Source of the DNA: Marasmius tenuissimus
Lineage: Eukaryota > Basidiomycota > Agaricomycetes > Agaricales > Marasmiaceae
DNA length: 64,000 nucleotides
Direction of reading: 5' to 3'
NCBI GenBank assembly: GCA_029532415.1
Contig: JAQOTA010000042.1
Coordinates: 496,001-560,000 of the forward strand
Under the pieces are notes generated by a model that did not search any database, had not been told where the DNA came from, and saw nothing but the letters and a program-made list of their open reading frames with translations. A program made the position numbers and the translations under genes. Below are positions 20,290-31,290 of the stretch, piece after piece. Each line of letters starts with the position of its first letter. Within the stretch, counting starts at the first letter, position 1.

Positions 20290-22927
20290 GCCTCCATCCC
20301 ACTCTCTGAGCCAACGCCCACGAGCCGATTCGGGAATAGCTGTAGTCTCTGGGCCAAGAACCGAGAGAACCAAGACTATTACTCGTTCCACCACGTCTTC
20401 TATTCCCGCAGTTTCGGATACACCAAGCGTTATTCTTCCCGATTCGACCCTAGAAGAATCCGTGAAAGGAAACGAAGCATCCGGAAATGGCAGAAACGAC
20501 CAAATTCCCGAGCACGAGCAACCAAGTCCCAGCGATCGAAGGAGAAAGAATGCCATCCAGCCTCGAGAGGTGTACGAGCATCCGATGTCGATGGTGTTGA
20601 GCTCGTCGAATCTACATTTTTTGTACTCCGAAGGTGGTCGAAACGGTCCCTCAAGCCATCTCTCGGAAAGTGGTGGCCTCCAACCCAAACCTTCGAGAGC
20701 GTCAGAGGCCGTGTCGAACGCTGATGTAGAGGAGGTTTCCGATTCCAACGATAGCTTTGTTGAGGCAGGAGACTGTGAGGTGGAGACTGAGGAACGTGAA
20801 ATCGTTGTCTCAAGCCCAACAGAAGCCGAGGAGACCGGGTACGGGGCGATTATCAGCGTTGGTGAGTACCTGTTAGTCCAAAACCCCTCGATGCAATCTT
20901 ATATATGCGTCTCTTGTAGATCTGGGGACATCGTGAGCAATCCGACAGGGTCATTACTATGACTACTGACTAAAATTACACGTTCATCAGGTATACTCGT
21001 GTTGGGTGAGTGTCGTATAGATAAAGGTTTTTGGACTTGACCATACTTACCTTTGATTTCAGGGTACTCAAAAGTGGTAAAATCGAGATCATACCCAACG
21101 AGTTTGGCGATCTAGTAACACCATCTTGTATTGGCTTCAACGGAGACGAACGACTGTACGTCTACCCATCACTGCCACTAATTGTTTGCTCTGAACCCCT
21201 ATCGAATACAGAGTCGGGAAGAGTGCACAGAATGCACTTCTCACGAATCCAGAAACCACCCTTATCAATGCAAAGAGGCTCATTGGACGTACTACGGACG
21301 ATAAGGGTAAGGAGCCCGAGTCTTCATCGTTCCGTGTCCATAATAAGAACGGCAAGCCGGTCGTCAACGTGCAGTATCGCGGCGGAAACAAAGACTTTGT
21401 GCGCTGACCGATACATCGTTACTTCTGACGTTTTGAATATTAACCTTCGGATCCGTCCTTGTAGCTACCGGAAGAGTTCACCGCCATGATCCTGTCCAAG
21501 ATGAAAGATCTAGCTGAGACCTATCTCGGAGAGAAGGTCACTCATGCCGTCGTAACCGTTCCAGCCTGTGAGTTTATTCCGTTTGTTCGTCTTATCCTGA
21601 CTATTGACAACTATGGATCCATAATCCAAGGTTTCAACGACGCACAACGCCAAGCAACGAGAGACGCTGGGACGATCGCTGGTCTCACAATTCTCCATTT
21701 GATGAACGATCCTACGGCCGCAGCTCTCGCTTATGGTGTCCATCAGAACAACGCTCCAGGGTCGAAGATCATCGTCTATGATCTAGGTGGTGGAACGTTC
21801 GACGTATCCCTTCTATCAGTCAAAGAAGATGGGGTGTTCGAGGTACTCGCTACTGCGGGAGATGCACGTCTGGGCGGGGAGGACTTCGACGAGCGAGTCA
21901 TGCGGTATCTTGTCGAGGCACATACCAGTAGGACGGGGAGAGATATAAGCGATGATCCGGTGACTATGAATAGGCTGAAGATGGAGGTGGAGAAGGTGAA
22001 GATCATCTTGTCAAGGAAGCCGAGTGCGATAATCAAGATTGAGAACTTTGGTGATGGGGATCGATTGGTAGAAACGCTTACGAGGGATCAGTTCGAGGAG
22101 TTGAACTCGGATTTGTTCGATCAGACGATGACGTCCGTTGATCGTGTGCTGATTGACGCGGGGACAACTAAGGATGAGGTCGACGAGGTACGTTTGCCGA
22201 AGTATCCTCTGTATGGACCTGTATCAAATCAGCGTTTCACAGGTTGTTTTAGTCGGAGGATCGTCGAAGATACCGAAGGTTCGGCAACTCCTCCGTGACC
22301 ACTTCGGTAAAGAGCCTTCTAAGCTTCTCAGTGGACTTGTCAATCCCGATGCAGCTGTTGTTTATGGAGGCGCTGTTCACGGTGCCGTTCTTGGGGGCCA
22401 TAAACTGAATAAAGAAGTCGTTTTACATGATGTCGCCACGCTCTCTTGGAATCGACACCTACAGGGGTTGGTTTGCCCCAGTAATACCTCACAACACTAT
22501 GATACCCACTTCCAAGAGTCAAATGTATGCTCGCTGAACCTTCTCTGGTGGTTCTTACTGCTGACCGATTGTTCCCTCTGTAGCTTCACGACGGTTTCTG
22601 ACTACCAGGGAACGGTTATACTCCCGGTGCATGAAGGCGAACACAAGAGCAGATATAATCGGTTGTTGGGACAGTTTGAGCTGGGAGAAATTTTTCTTGC
22701 TCGTCAAGGGGTGCCCCAGATCGAGGTTACCTTTCGTATTGATGAGAGTGGTATCTTGGAAGTTATGGCTGCGGACAAGGGGACGTGAGTATCAAGGATC
22801 GATCTCATATATAGCACGTCTGCAGACCTCTGGCTCGTCGCCAAACAACGGAACCTCCGGGTCTATCACCATCACCAATCATAACAGATCGCGTCTTACT
22901 GAGGAGGGGATTCGGCAGATAGCATAG
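20290..22927 (+). pseudogene. BiP-like Hsp70, N-terminally extended and decaying
   Basis: Clear Hsp70 ATPase domain: DLGTSYTRVGV (built from exons 20861 end, 20920-20932 and 20991-21005), IEIIPNEFGDLVTPS, NAKRLIGR, VTHAVVTVPA, FNDAQRQATRDAG, DLGGGTFDVSLL and VVLVGGSSKIPKV. Then come the linker and the beta substrate-binding region (GVPQIEVTFRIDESGILEV). Hsp70s bind unfolded segments under ATP control. Oddities: an acidic, Ser-rich extension of more than 130 residues precedes the ATPase domain and no ATG was found for it; 2 nt are missing in a CT run at 22441-22447; 1 nt is missing at the last splice donor (about 22783); and a stop at 22925 removes the lid. Catalytic motifs remain intact, so decay is recent or the product is a truncated atypical Hsp70. 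Confidence 0.72.
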
Positions 22928-24478
22928 AAAGCTCAAGGGTTCCCTCGATGAGCACCGGTAGATACATGTGCTTATGCTGCTTCAGCTAGTACTTAGGGAT
23001 GTACAGATGTGGAAGTCCAAGTTGAGCTGTATTTACGTTACATCTCTATGCCTGAGTTTTTAGGACAGGATCCCATATTTGCTTCCATAATGCCTCGATC
23101 TTGAGCTTTTCAACGACCAATGGCGGGCTGCGCGGCCACTCTCTCGGAGATTACAGAAACATGGCGCGGATGATTCTCTTGTTTCTCAGTTGGAGAGGTG
23201 ATTACAGGCAGCTGGCTGCTCATCCACATCAGGCTCATCTCCCTGAAGTTTATTGGCATTTATGGGATGAAATCATAAAGTGAAGAACATATCTTCTTCT
23301 TCCATAGAGCTTGTGGGCAACTTTCAATGATCCTTCCCAGAGGTATAGTAGGTATCAATAGACACAGACAAGTGGCTCTCGCAACACTGAGCCTTTCAAC
23401 AGAATAAGCGAGCACGGCATGTCCATTTACTTGCCCTGCCGTCAATCGGAGCCCCAATCAAACTTTGCTCAAAAATTAAACCATGATCATATACAGTATA
23501 CTTGATTGCATTCACGACCTTCATTCGTAGGCAACTGTAGTTCAACAGACATAATTTCGTTATCTCCAAGCTCTGAGAAGACAGCAAGAATGTTTGTTCA
23601 AATTGTACCTGCATCATGAAGTGTTTGTCAGCCACAGATACGAGGAGTATTCCCAAGTATGAAGAACGTGAGATCTTCTGCGAGTTCGGAACACCAATGA
23701 GTTCAATCCTACGAACAAGTGAGTAGTAGTTTTCTCAAATCTAAGTACTTCTTCAGTAATTCTGAGCTAACGCGTCTAGAATCAGTGAAGTCAACAGCTA
23801 GAGACCGAGCTTGCGCGTTCGTTCTCTAGTCAATCGAGGCTTACGTTGGACTTCGAGTAAGTAAATACAAGTTAAATTCAGAAAAGGATACCATACAGGA
23901 CATTTTAATAAGGGCTTTTATACTTTTCTAATGGGATCTCGAGTCATACTTTTAGTGAGCTAATAGAATGTTATAGAAATGTATGGAGCTTTTGGGGATT
24001 TGATAGAGAATAAAAGAATATTGGAGGCCTGTGGTGAATAGAAGAGAAATCAGTGTCCGATATGGTCTCGGAGATGCTGAGACTAACTCACTGTCGAGTT
24101 ATCCATCACACCAAGCAACAATCAACTCACAGCGCACCACATCAAATGCTCCAGCCCACCCCAAGTGTAATGTGTCTGTTTTCTCTGGCTTGGTTTGTGG
24201 GTTGTTTTGGGGTTTTTATAATGTGAGAGATGATCCCGACGAATGGACACAGGCAATCCTGACTGTTCTAGACGTAGTGAAGTGTCATTCGGCGCAAAGA
24301 GCACACCTGAGATCATCCCAATCAAAGGTGTTTTGTCAAGACAAGGTCTCCCAACAGTGTCCCGATGATGTAGAGCGTCCTTTTAGGTTACAAGGACAGC
24401 TGCAACTGCAAAGGTGCAATCCTGCGGCCTAAACAGCGAAGAGAAGGTCAGTACAACCGGTTTCGACCAAAGCACACC
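22928..24478. other. no gene recognised
   Basis: No coding exon supported. The right part leads into repeat DNA hosting the solo LTR at 24479. Confidence 0.45.
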
Positions 24479-24964
24479 TGTCATGAAGACACCACTTTTC
24501 CCTCCACCATTTGCTCACATGATTATTACATGTTCTTTTTTCATGGTCACTTACTATACATCTTTCTTTCTCATGATTCCCTTTCTTAACCCACCATCGC
24601 ACAGCCTTAACCCACATCACGCAGCCATCCCATTATCTCATACCAACTCATTTCTTATTCATCCTTGACTCATACTTACTCATACACAACTCATAGGTAG
24701 CCACTCCGACTCCAGCTCTGACTGTAGAATAGGTATATAAGCTAGCTATTCTTCACCTGGTCCCTCATCTTGACCTCTTGTTGTTGGGACCAGGTGAGTA
24801 GTACAGTCTCCTTCGCTTTCTTCCTCTACAATAGATCTAACTTATTGTTGGGACCAGTTTCTGCCTTATCTCTGTCTGAGTCAAGCCTGCTGCTCCTCTT
24901 CAAAGCTTGTTATCACTGCTCTCTGCCTTTGCCGTCTCTGATAGATGCTCAGCACTTTGTGACA
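24479..24964 (+). mobile_element. solo LTR (family S) with target duplication ACACC
   Basis: 486 bp, ends TGTCATGAAG...TTTGTGACA, flanked by ACACC at 24474-24478 and 24965-24969. The same LTR family occurs inverted at 28662-29136. It contains a TATATAAGC box (about 24735) as expected for an LTR promoter. Confidence 0.88.
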
Positions 24965-25535
24965 ACACCTGTGGGCTTTGGAGTTGTTGGCAGCAATAGT
25001 GACAATGATGAGAACAAGAGAAGTAGAGATAACAGCTAAGTCGTAAACTAATGTACATGGTTTTGCTAGCTAGCTTATATAGGTTTTGGGATCCGATTAT
25101 TGGGTCCCAAACCATACTGTGTATGTATAATGAGTGTCAGGAGTCTGAAAGTTCAAGAGAGTGTTTCTGTAAAGACAAGATGTGATCGGGCTATTCCTTG
25201 GGACCAGGTATGGCCAAGTAGAAGATGGTATGAACATGTCCGGGATGATGTTGACTCAATATGTGAATGTGCCAGAGTGAATTGAGTAGTGTTGTGTGGT
25301 GAGTAGACAGGTGTATGGGGTCTTGTTGAGTGAGTCAGAGGAAGGACAGGTCAGGATTATCGTTCAGTCCGGTTGGGATGTCCTTCAGCACTAATGCTTG
25401 TGTTGGGTGCTTTGGGATGTGCGTATATTGTAGGAGTGGGAATCCTCAGAATTACGGAGTTTTGGCTTGATAGGTCGTGACTGATGGGGGTGTTTGTGGG
25501 TCTGTATGCTAGTGTCGGTGGAAAATAAAAGGGGT
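24965..25535. other. unclassified AT/GT-rich DNA between LTRs
   Basis: Right flank of the ACACC insertion, up to the gypsy LTR. No coding content recognised. Confidence 0.4.
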
Positions 25536-26436
25536 TGTTACACCAAGAGTTCAGTCAAGTTGTTCAGACAAACACCTCTGGGTAGCAAACTTCCTGAAAC
25601 TGAGTGATGGTGAGGCAGGCCATGTCACCCCACACAGCAGCTTGTTGTAGTGCTTGTGCTCTCAGTGTCATGAATTTCCCTCCTATCTAGCATTGTCATC
25701 AGTCAGTCCGGTCTGGTTTCAGTTTGGTTTGAGTGGTTTGGGCAGAACTGGATCTCCTTAACTGGTTCAAGGCTAAGTGGTTCCGGTCTTGGAACTGCTC
25801 AAACCAGTTAAGCTGCGGTTTCGACCACTATAATAAAATCCTAGAAACAGTTAGGTAATGATACGGTAGGGTACGGCTAGTGTCCTCTCAAGTCACTCAT
25901 TCAAGCGAGGGTGAGGTTCGAAGGTCAAGAGTCAAGGGTCAAGTGTCAATGGTTAAAGGTCAGGTGTCAAGGGTAGAAGGTTGAATGTTGAGGGTCGAAG
26001 GTCAAGTGTCGAAGGTCAAGTATCGAAGGTCAAGGTGGGCTTTCACTGGTGTACTAACCAAGTTGTTGAGCTAAGGAAAGGTTGTATGTACATTGGGCTT
26101 ATATACTAGAATCTGTCTGGGTCTGGAGTCGCTCTGAGCCGTGCTGAGTCGCAGGCATGTGAGTCGTTTGTAGTTGGACTGAGTCGTTGTGGGAGTGGCT
26201 GCAAATACCGGGTGAGTCATTGGGGCTGTTCATATGTTATCCCTCAGGGTGGCATGTGGAGATGTCTGCTGGGCATGGTCTGGAGCTGTGGTCTGGATGC
26301 ATAGCTCCACTTGCTTCGCAGAGTTGTCTATAGAGATATTTGAATGAGTGGGAAAGGTGGTAAGGAAGGGGTGAGTTGGGCAGAGAAGGGCGTCTGTGTG
26401 GGCGCTTGTTGGTGGGAGTAGGGGTAAATTGTAACA
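25536..26436 (-). mobile_element. 3' LTR of a Ty3/gypsy element
   Basis: 901 bp with ends TGTTACACC...TTGTAACA, lying immediately left of a polypurine tract (AAGAGGGGGG on the minus strand) that follows the gypsy integrase stop codon. It contains the AAGGTCAAG-type tandem repeats at 25916-26035. No matching second LTR was found. Confidence 0.7.
25916..26035 (+). repeat. degenerate short tandem repeat (GAAGGTCAAGTGTC-like)
   Basis: About ten imperfect units of 7-15 bp around the core AAGGTCAAG/GGTCAAGTGTC, inside the gypsy LTR. Confidence 0.8.
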
Positions 26437-26447
26437 GTACCCCCCTC

Positions 26448-27860
26448 TTAAGACATGTTTTCGCCTGGAACACATTTATTTTGTTTGCTCCGCCTCTTTT
26501 CTGGCTCTTGAAATGCCGTGGGGTGTTTTGAGTGGAATTCCTTTACTGCCTCCTTTGCGTTCTCGAGATTTGATTTGGGTTCCCATGAGTCCTCTGTCTC
26601 TGGAAAGTCTACCCGTCATATGAAGTATTTGATGGGAATGCGCCTGTCGTCGGGTTTCCTCGAATCTAAGATTTCGTCAACCTCATATTCTGTATCCTCT
26701 GGTATGAGTTCCAGTGCCTGTCCAGGGTAGTTGGGTCCATGTTCCTCTGTCTCCCTGAAGGGTTTGAGAAGAGATGCATGGAATGCCGGGTGGATGCAAC
26801 ATCTCTTTGGAAGTCTAAGCCTGTATGTGACTGGCCCCAGCACATCTGTTACCTCGAATGGGCCATATCAACAGTTTGCGAGCTTTGCTTTTGGTCTAGT
26901 CATTTAAACATTTTTTCCGTTTAGTGTCACGCTGTCTCCGACTGCGAATCCTTTGCCTTCCTTCATGTAGTTGTCATGGTTTTTTTGCATCCGTTCTGCT
27001 GTTGGGTTCAGACTTGATTGTATTTCCTGTCGTAGTTCATCAAGTAGGCGGAGTTGCTTGTTTACTGCGCAAACTCGGGATATGGGGTTTACTGATGGGA
27101 ACATCTTGGGTAGGAATCCATGGAGTATTTCAAAGGGGGACCGTTCTGTGGACAAGTGTATTCTGGCATTGTGGCAGAACTCGGCGTATGGCAGCCACCC
27201 AGCCCAGTCGTCTTGACAGTAGTTGCAGTAAAGTCTAAGGAAATTTTCCAATTCCTGGTTGTACCACTCGGATTCCCTGTCTGTCTGGGGATAATAGGCA
27301 GTGCTGAGTCCAGATTCTATTCCCAGCTTTGTGTAGACTCCTTTCATGACCTTGCCTGCGAATTGTGGTCCTCGGTCTGAGATCATTTTATCCCACAGTC
27401 TGAAGCGCCACCATATGGTTTTGATAAGGAGGTCTACTGTGCCATTGCTGTCAATAGTTTTGTTGCAGGGGATGAGTACTACTGCTTTAGACATTCTGTC
27501 GACCACGACAAGTATAGAGTCATAACCATTGGAGAGAGGGAGGTTGGTGATGAAGTCGGCATTTATTATGGAAAATGGTCTGGCAGGTGTTTTGTTTGGG
27601 ACTAATGGTACATGGGTTGGGTTGTTGTCTAGTTCCATCAGTTGGCATTTGGCACATCCTCCCCTGTACTTGGTACCAGCATCCCAGGACCTGGAACCAG
27701 CCACCTGATCAGGTCTACAGCACAGCCGTGTTCCCAGAAACTTGCCCGGGATGAACACAGAATATTCTCTTCAAGATCTGGGATGGACATGTGGAATTCA
27801 TCATGGATCATTCTGCGATTCTATTGCCAGCTCCTGGGACATTATATATGTACAGCCTCT
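26448..27860 (-). pseudogene. Ty3/gypsy integrase with chromodomain (broken)
   Basis: Reading from 27758: a cysteine pair of the zinc-binding region (GCAKCQLMEL), then the integrase core with D of NADFITNLP, D of ISDRGPQFAG and E in PQTDRESEWYNQELE, the D,D-35-E triad. The DNA-binding C-terminus (PVTYRLRLP...IHPAFHASLLKPF) leads into a chromodomain (YEVDEILDSR...EDSWEPKSNL...A..EFH), so this is a chromovirus-type gypsy. Lesions: in-frame stops near 26902 and at the chromodomain (about 26614), and a frameshift near 27690. It is truncated on its 5' side at about 27.85 kb, with reverse transcriptase absent. The stop at 26448 is followed by the polypurine tract and LTR. Confidence 0.82.
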
Positions 27861-28661
27861 TTTACGAGTATATAAAGTACATGTAGAACCCCCATGTACT
27901 TCAGATCTGTTGTTTTGTCTTATCCAGTCAAGTGATCAAGCTCCTCAGCTGAGTATTCTCTTAGTCCGTGATGTACTAATCATCTCTGTGTTAGCACCAC
28001 ACAAACCCACAGTGCCCCTTGTCAATTTAGCTTTTAGGTTTAAGGCTTCCTTGATTTGCAACTGTCCACATACCCAAAAGGACATCTTTCCCACAGTATT
28101 GCTTGCAGGAGCTTGCAGTATTTCCTCTGCCATCCAACTACTCGCTGGTCCTCCTCTTGTTAAATTTTCTTATGGGCACATGGTCCCTCAATGAAAAGAT
28201 CTTGTAATTTGGTCTAGTTTTTGCCCCGACTGCTCATATAATGCCTGTACTTACAGCTTTTCATCTGAGTAGGTTGATTTCTGACTTCTAGGTCAAATCC
28301 AGATTTGGAGCCTGACTGTGGAAATCAGCCACCACTTGTTGTATGTGAGATGATTCCTGATTGGTGTTGCCAACAGCTTGGCCTGAGCCACCAAATGTTC
28401 AAACATTTCAAACCTATAAAATTTCCCAGTAAATTCTAGTTACCTTACTGGTGGGAGTACTCCAAAACATCTGTGAGCTTATTTGGTGGGTACCGTGTCA
28501 AGGAGTAAATATGCCATGAGATGTGACCCAGGATTGGGCCCGGGTTGCTTCACAGCCATATGATCACACCTGAACCACTTTGTTGCCTACTCCCAGAGTA
28601 AAAACTCTGCTTTTAGAACACAAAATTGAGGTTTTCCATCAAGAAGAACCAACAAGCCATG
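27861..28661 (-). other. degraded retrotransposon DNA, type uncertain
   Basis: Short frames with many stops. The piece adjoining the solo LTR may continue the copia gag/pol fragment on its right (a weak impression only). The joint between the gypsy and copia fragments lies here. Confidence 0.35.
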
Positions 28662-29136
28662 TGTCACGAAGTGCTGAGCGTCTATTGGAGACGGTGAAGG
28701 CAGAGAGCAGTGATAACAAGCTTGGAGAAGAGCAGCGGGCTCGACTCAGACAGAGATAAGGCAGAAACCGGTCCCAACAACAAGTTAGATCTATTGTAGA
28801 GAAGGAAAGAGAAGGAGACTGTACTACTCACCTGGTCCCAACAACAAGAGGTCAAGATGAGGGACCAGGTGAAGAATAGCTAGCTTATATACCTATTCTA
28901 CAGTCAGAGCTGGAGTCGGAGTAGCTACCTATGAGTCGTGCATGAGGAACATATGAGTCAGGGATGAATAAGAAATGAGTTGGTATGAGATAATGGGATG
29001 GCTGCGCAATGTGGGTTAAAGCTGTGCGGTGGTGGGTTAAGAAGGGGAATTGTGAGAAAGAAAGATGTATAGTAAGTGACCGTGAGAAAAGAACATGTGA
29101 TCCAATGGTGGAGGGAAAAGTGGTGTCTTCATGACA
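28662..29136 (-). mobile_element. solo LTR (family S, inverted) with target duplication CCATG
   Basis: 475 bp, ends TGTCACGAAG...CTTCATGACA, flanked by CCATG at 28657-28661 and 29137-29141. It is homologous to the LTR at 24479-24964 in the opposite orientation and is inserted in the copia gag relic. Confidence 0.88.
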
Positions 29137-29917
29137 CCATGTATTTTGATGACAAAAAGTTGACATTGAAATGATGGAAAAATAACTGGCTTAAGCCGTG
29201 GCTGAGCTGGCTCGATTGGCTCTCTCTCATCCTTGTTCTCACTGTTTTTCTTGTTCTCTGTCAGTGAGGCTGTGCTGTCTCTAATAGCACTATGTAATAC
29301 TGAAAAACCACTTTTCAAGGTTGCTTTGACCTCTGCAGTCCAAACCTGTCATATGTGGCTTTGGTGTCCCATTGAGGAGGGATGGCAGCAATGAGCAAGA
29401 GGGATTTATTCAAATCATGGAGTTTAACTCCTACCTTGGCAAGTCGTTTGATATAGGATTTGAACTTGGCGATGCTGGCCTGGGGGTGACTGGTGGTAAG
29501 CCTGAAAGAGACAGGTTTAACAAAGTTGCCATAAATGGCAGACAAGGTGGGCTCGCCATATGTGTTGTTCAGCTGTTCCCAGGTACAAGTGGCAGTCATA
29601 TCCCTGATCAGATCAAAGACTTCCTTGGTAGTGGTGATCTGAATGATACCCATCAGCTGGAGATCTTCCTTGTCCCAGAGCTGACATTTCTTGACTCATG
29701 CGGTCTGAGTATCAGCTGGAATGGTAGCATAGGTAATAGGAGTGACATTGGCAGTGCTGGTAACAGTGCTGACTGGCTGCTTGGGATGAGGTTTGTCACA
29801 AGTGAGATGACCATATAGACCTTGGGTCTTGGTCACAGCTTCCATCTCGTTGTGATAAACAAATTCGAAGTTGGTGCCATTGAAGCAACCAGAGAAGTAT
29901 TTCTTAAGGTCGAACAT
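29137..29917 (-). pseudogene. copia gag relic
   Basis: Starts at 29917 (MFDLKKYFSG), related to the gag of the large copia element at 48.4 kb (MFDVKKFFSS). Further segments are in frame-shifted pieces: NTYGEPTLSAIYGNFVKPVSF and SLLLIAAIPPQWD. It is broken by stops and frameshifts and cut by the solo LTR at its downstream end. A 5' LTR with primer-binding site lies just to the right. Confidence 0.7.
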
Positions 29918-30181
29918 GGTAGTAAGATGTTAGGTTTGGTGTTGGATAAAGACAGCATCAGCATGCATCTAATCAACACAGGGAGCAGCCATCCAGGTGC
30001 TATGCTCAACAAGGAGCATTGGATCCTTTAGATCCGATCTTGTTGAAGGACATACATCAATGCCATAGATCAAGTACTTGATGAAGAGGTCAATGGCAAC
30101 ATGCAGGTCTAGCCTAGCTAGCCAATGACAGCAGCCTAGGGGTGCTTGTCATTGTAGTCAGGCCAACTGGGGCCCATAACC

Positions 30182-30715
30182 TGATGAGCTGGCATGACGC
30201 CCAGCACAGAGGACTACAACATGGCTACACTACTACTTACTAGAGAGGAGTTTAGAGAGATAGACACTAGGAAAAAAATACCACGTTGTATGCCTTTTGC
30301 CCAACCCGAAAATGCAAAAAACATTCTAAATACTTGCTATAGCAAAAATGCAGTGAAAAGTTGGCGTAATCAATTGCACATTTTGAATTTTGCCTGAATA
30401 TCTGCAAAATCAGATATTTAGACTGTTGATTCTATTTTCGAGTTTTGAAAACACATCCAATGTGGTATCTTTTTCCTAGTGAGAGGCAAGATGTAGAAGC
30501 TCAAGCGCACTGTCAATTCAAGTAGAGAACTATATACATGTAGAGACAATAGTAGATACCATATAAGGGTGACAATAGAAATTGTACATATGAGCATAAT
30601 GAACAATAGACAATGAAACAATAGCAAATGCATTGTCCCACATAATACAATGGCAGGAAGAGTGAACCGGGACTTTGGATATACCAGGATCTAATAATAG
30701 TCCATGGATTCAACA
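30182..30715 (-). mobile_element. copia 5' LTR (family A) carrying a MITE
   Basis: The LTR reads TGATGAGC...ATTCAACA on the plus strand and is homologous to those at 37457, 39256 and 48683. It is 534 bp instead of about 320 because of the 217-bp insertion at 30265-30481. On its internal side is GGTTATGGGCCC (minus strand), complementary to the anticodon stem-loop of initiator tRNA-Met: a copia-type half-tRNA primer site. Confidence 0.85.
30265..30481. mobile_element. CACTA-type MITE, 217 bp, 3-bp target duplication AGA
   Basis: The terminal inverted repeats begin CACTAGGAAAAA(A/G)ATACCAC and match 19 of 20 positions. The flanks are AGA at 30262-30264 and 30482-30484. Three other copies of the host LTR in the window lack this block at exactly this position. 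CACTA ends with a 3-bp duplication are the hallmark of the CACTA (En/Spm) superfamily. There is no coding capacity, so it is non-autonomous. Confidence 0.88.
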
Positions 30716-31290
30716 TTTGAAGTGCCCATCAGAAGGTGGTATCTGCCCCTAGCAAGCTCCAACCAATCAGTCATGCATCTGTTAGTTGCACCCTTTACCA
30801 TCATGTTCAGCTGTACATAGTGTTACCCTTAGCTGGCTTGGCTTGACTCCAGCTTGCAAGCCAAGCTCAGTTTTCAGCTTGTCTTGATTTTTACAGCCTT
30901 CCTGCACATGCACAGCCCATGGGTAGGTGATTTAAAAGCTCTATCTAGCCTTCAGAAGTATTGATAAACCATCATAGATGGTGGTTGGTCTGTCCTGCAT
31001 GCACATGAGGGCATTGAAAGTCAAGCCAAGCTGTGGGTAACACTAGCTGTGTAAGATCTATGAGTTGTGAGTGTTCACTGAGGCTGCAAAAGCCTCGTGG
31101 CAAGTAGAAAGGTGGAGTAACATAAATAGGACTAGGGCAAAGAGGGATATAAAAGTACAGGATGAAGCACAGAGTATGGAGCATAGCTGCTGTAGGGAAA
31201 ATGATAAGGCCAAGGCTACTAAATCTTTGTCTGATATGGCACTGGCTTGACTTGCCATGTCTCATATCCAATATCTACTTGCTTATTTGG
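30716..31290. other. no gene recognised
   Basis: 3' flank of the membrane-protein gene and the right border of the copia relic. Confidence 0.4.

Noticed and set aside
24479..29136. The inverted LTR pair as the two ends of one large DNA element
   Set aside because: Each LTR has its own different perfect 5-bp duplication, so they are independent solo LTRs.
30716..31290. Small minus-strand frames as separate genes
   Set aside because: They lie in the 3' flank of the membrane-protein gene and show no protein features beyond hydrophobicity.
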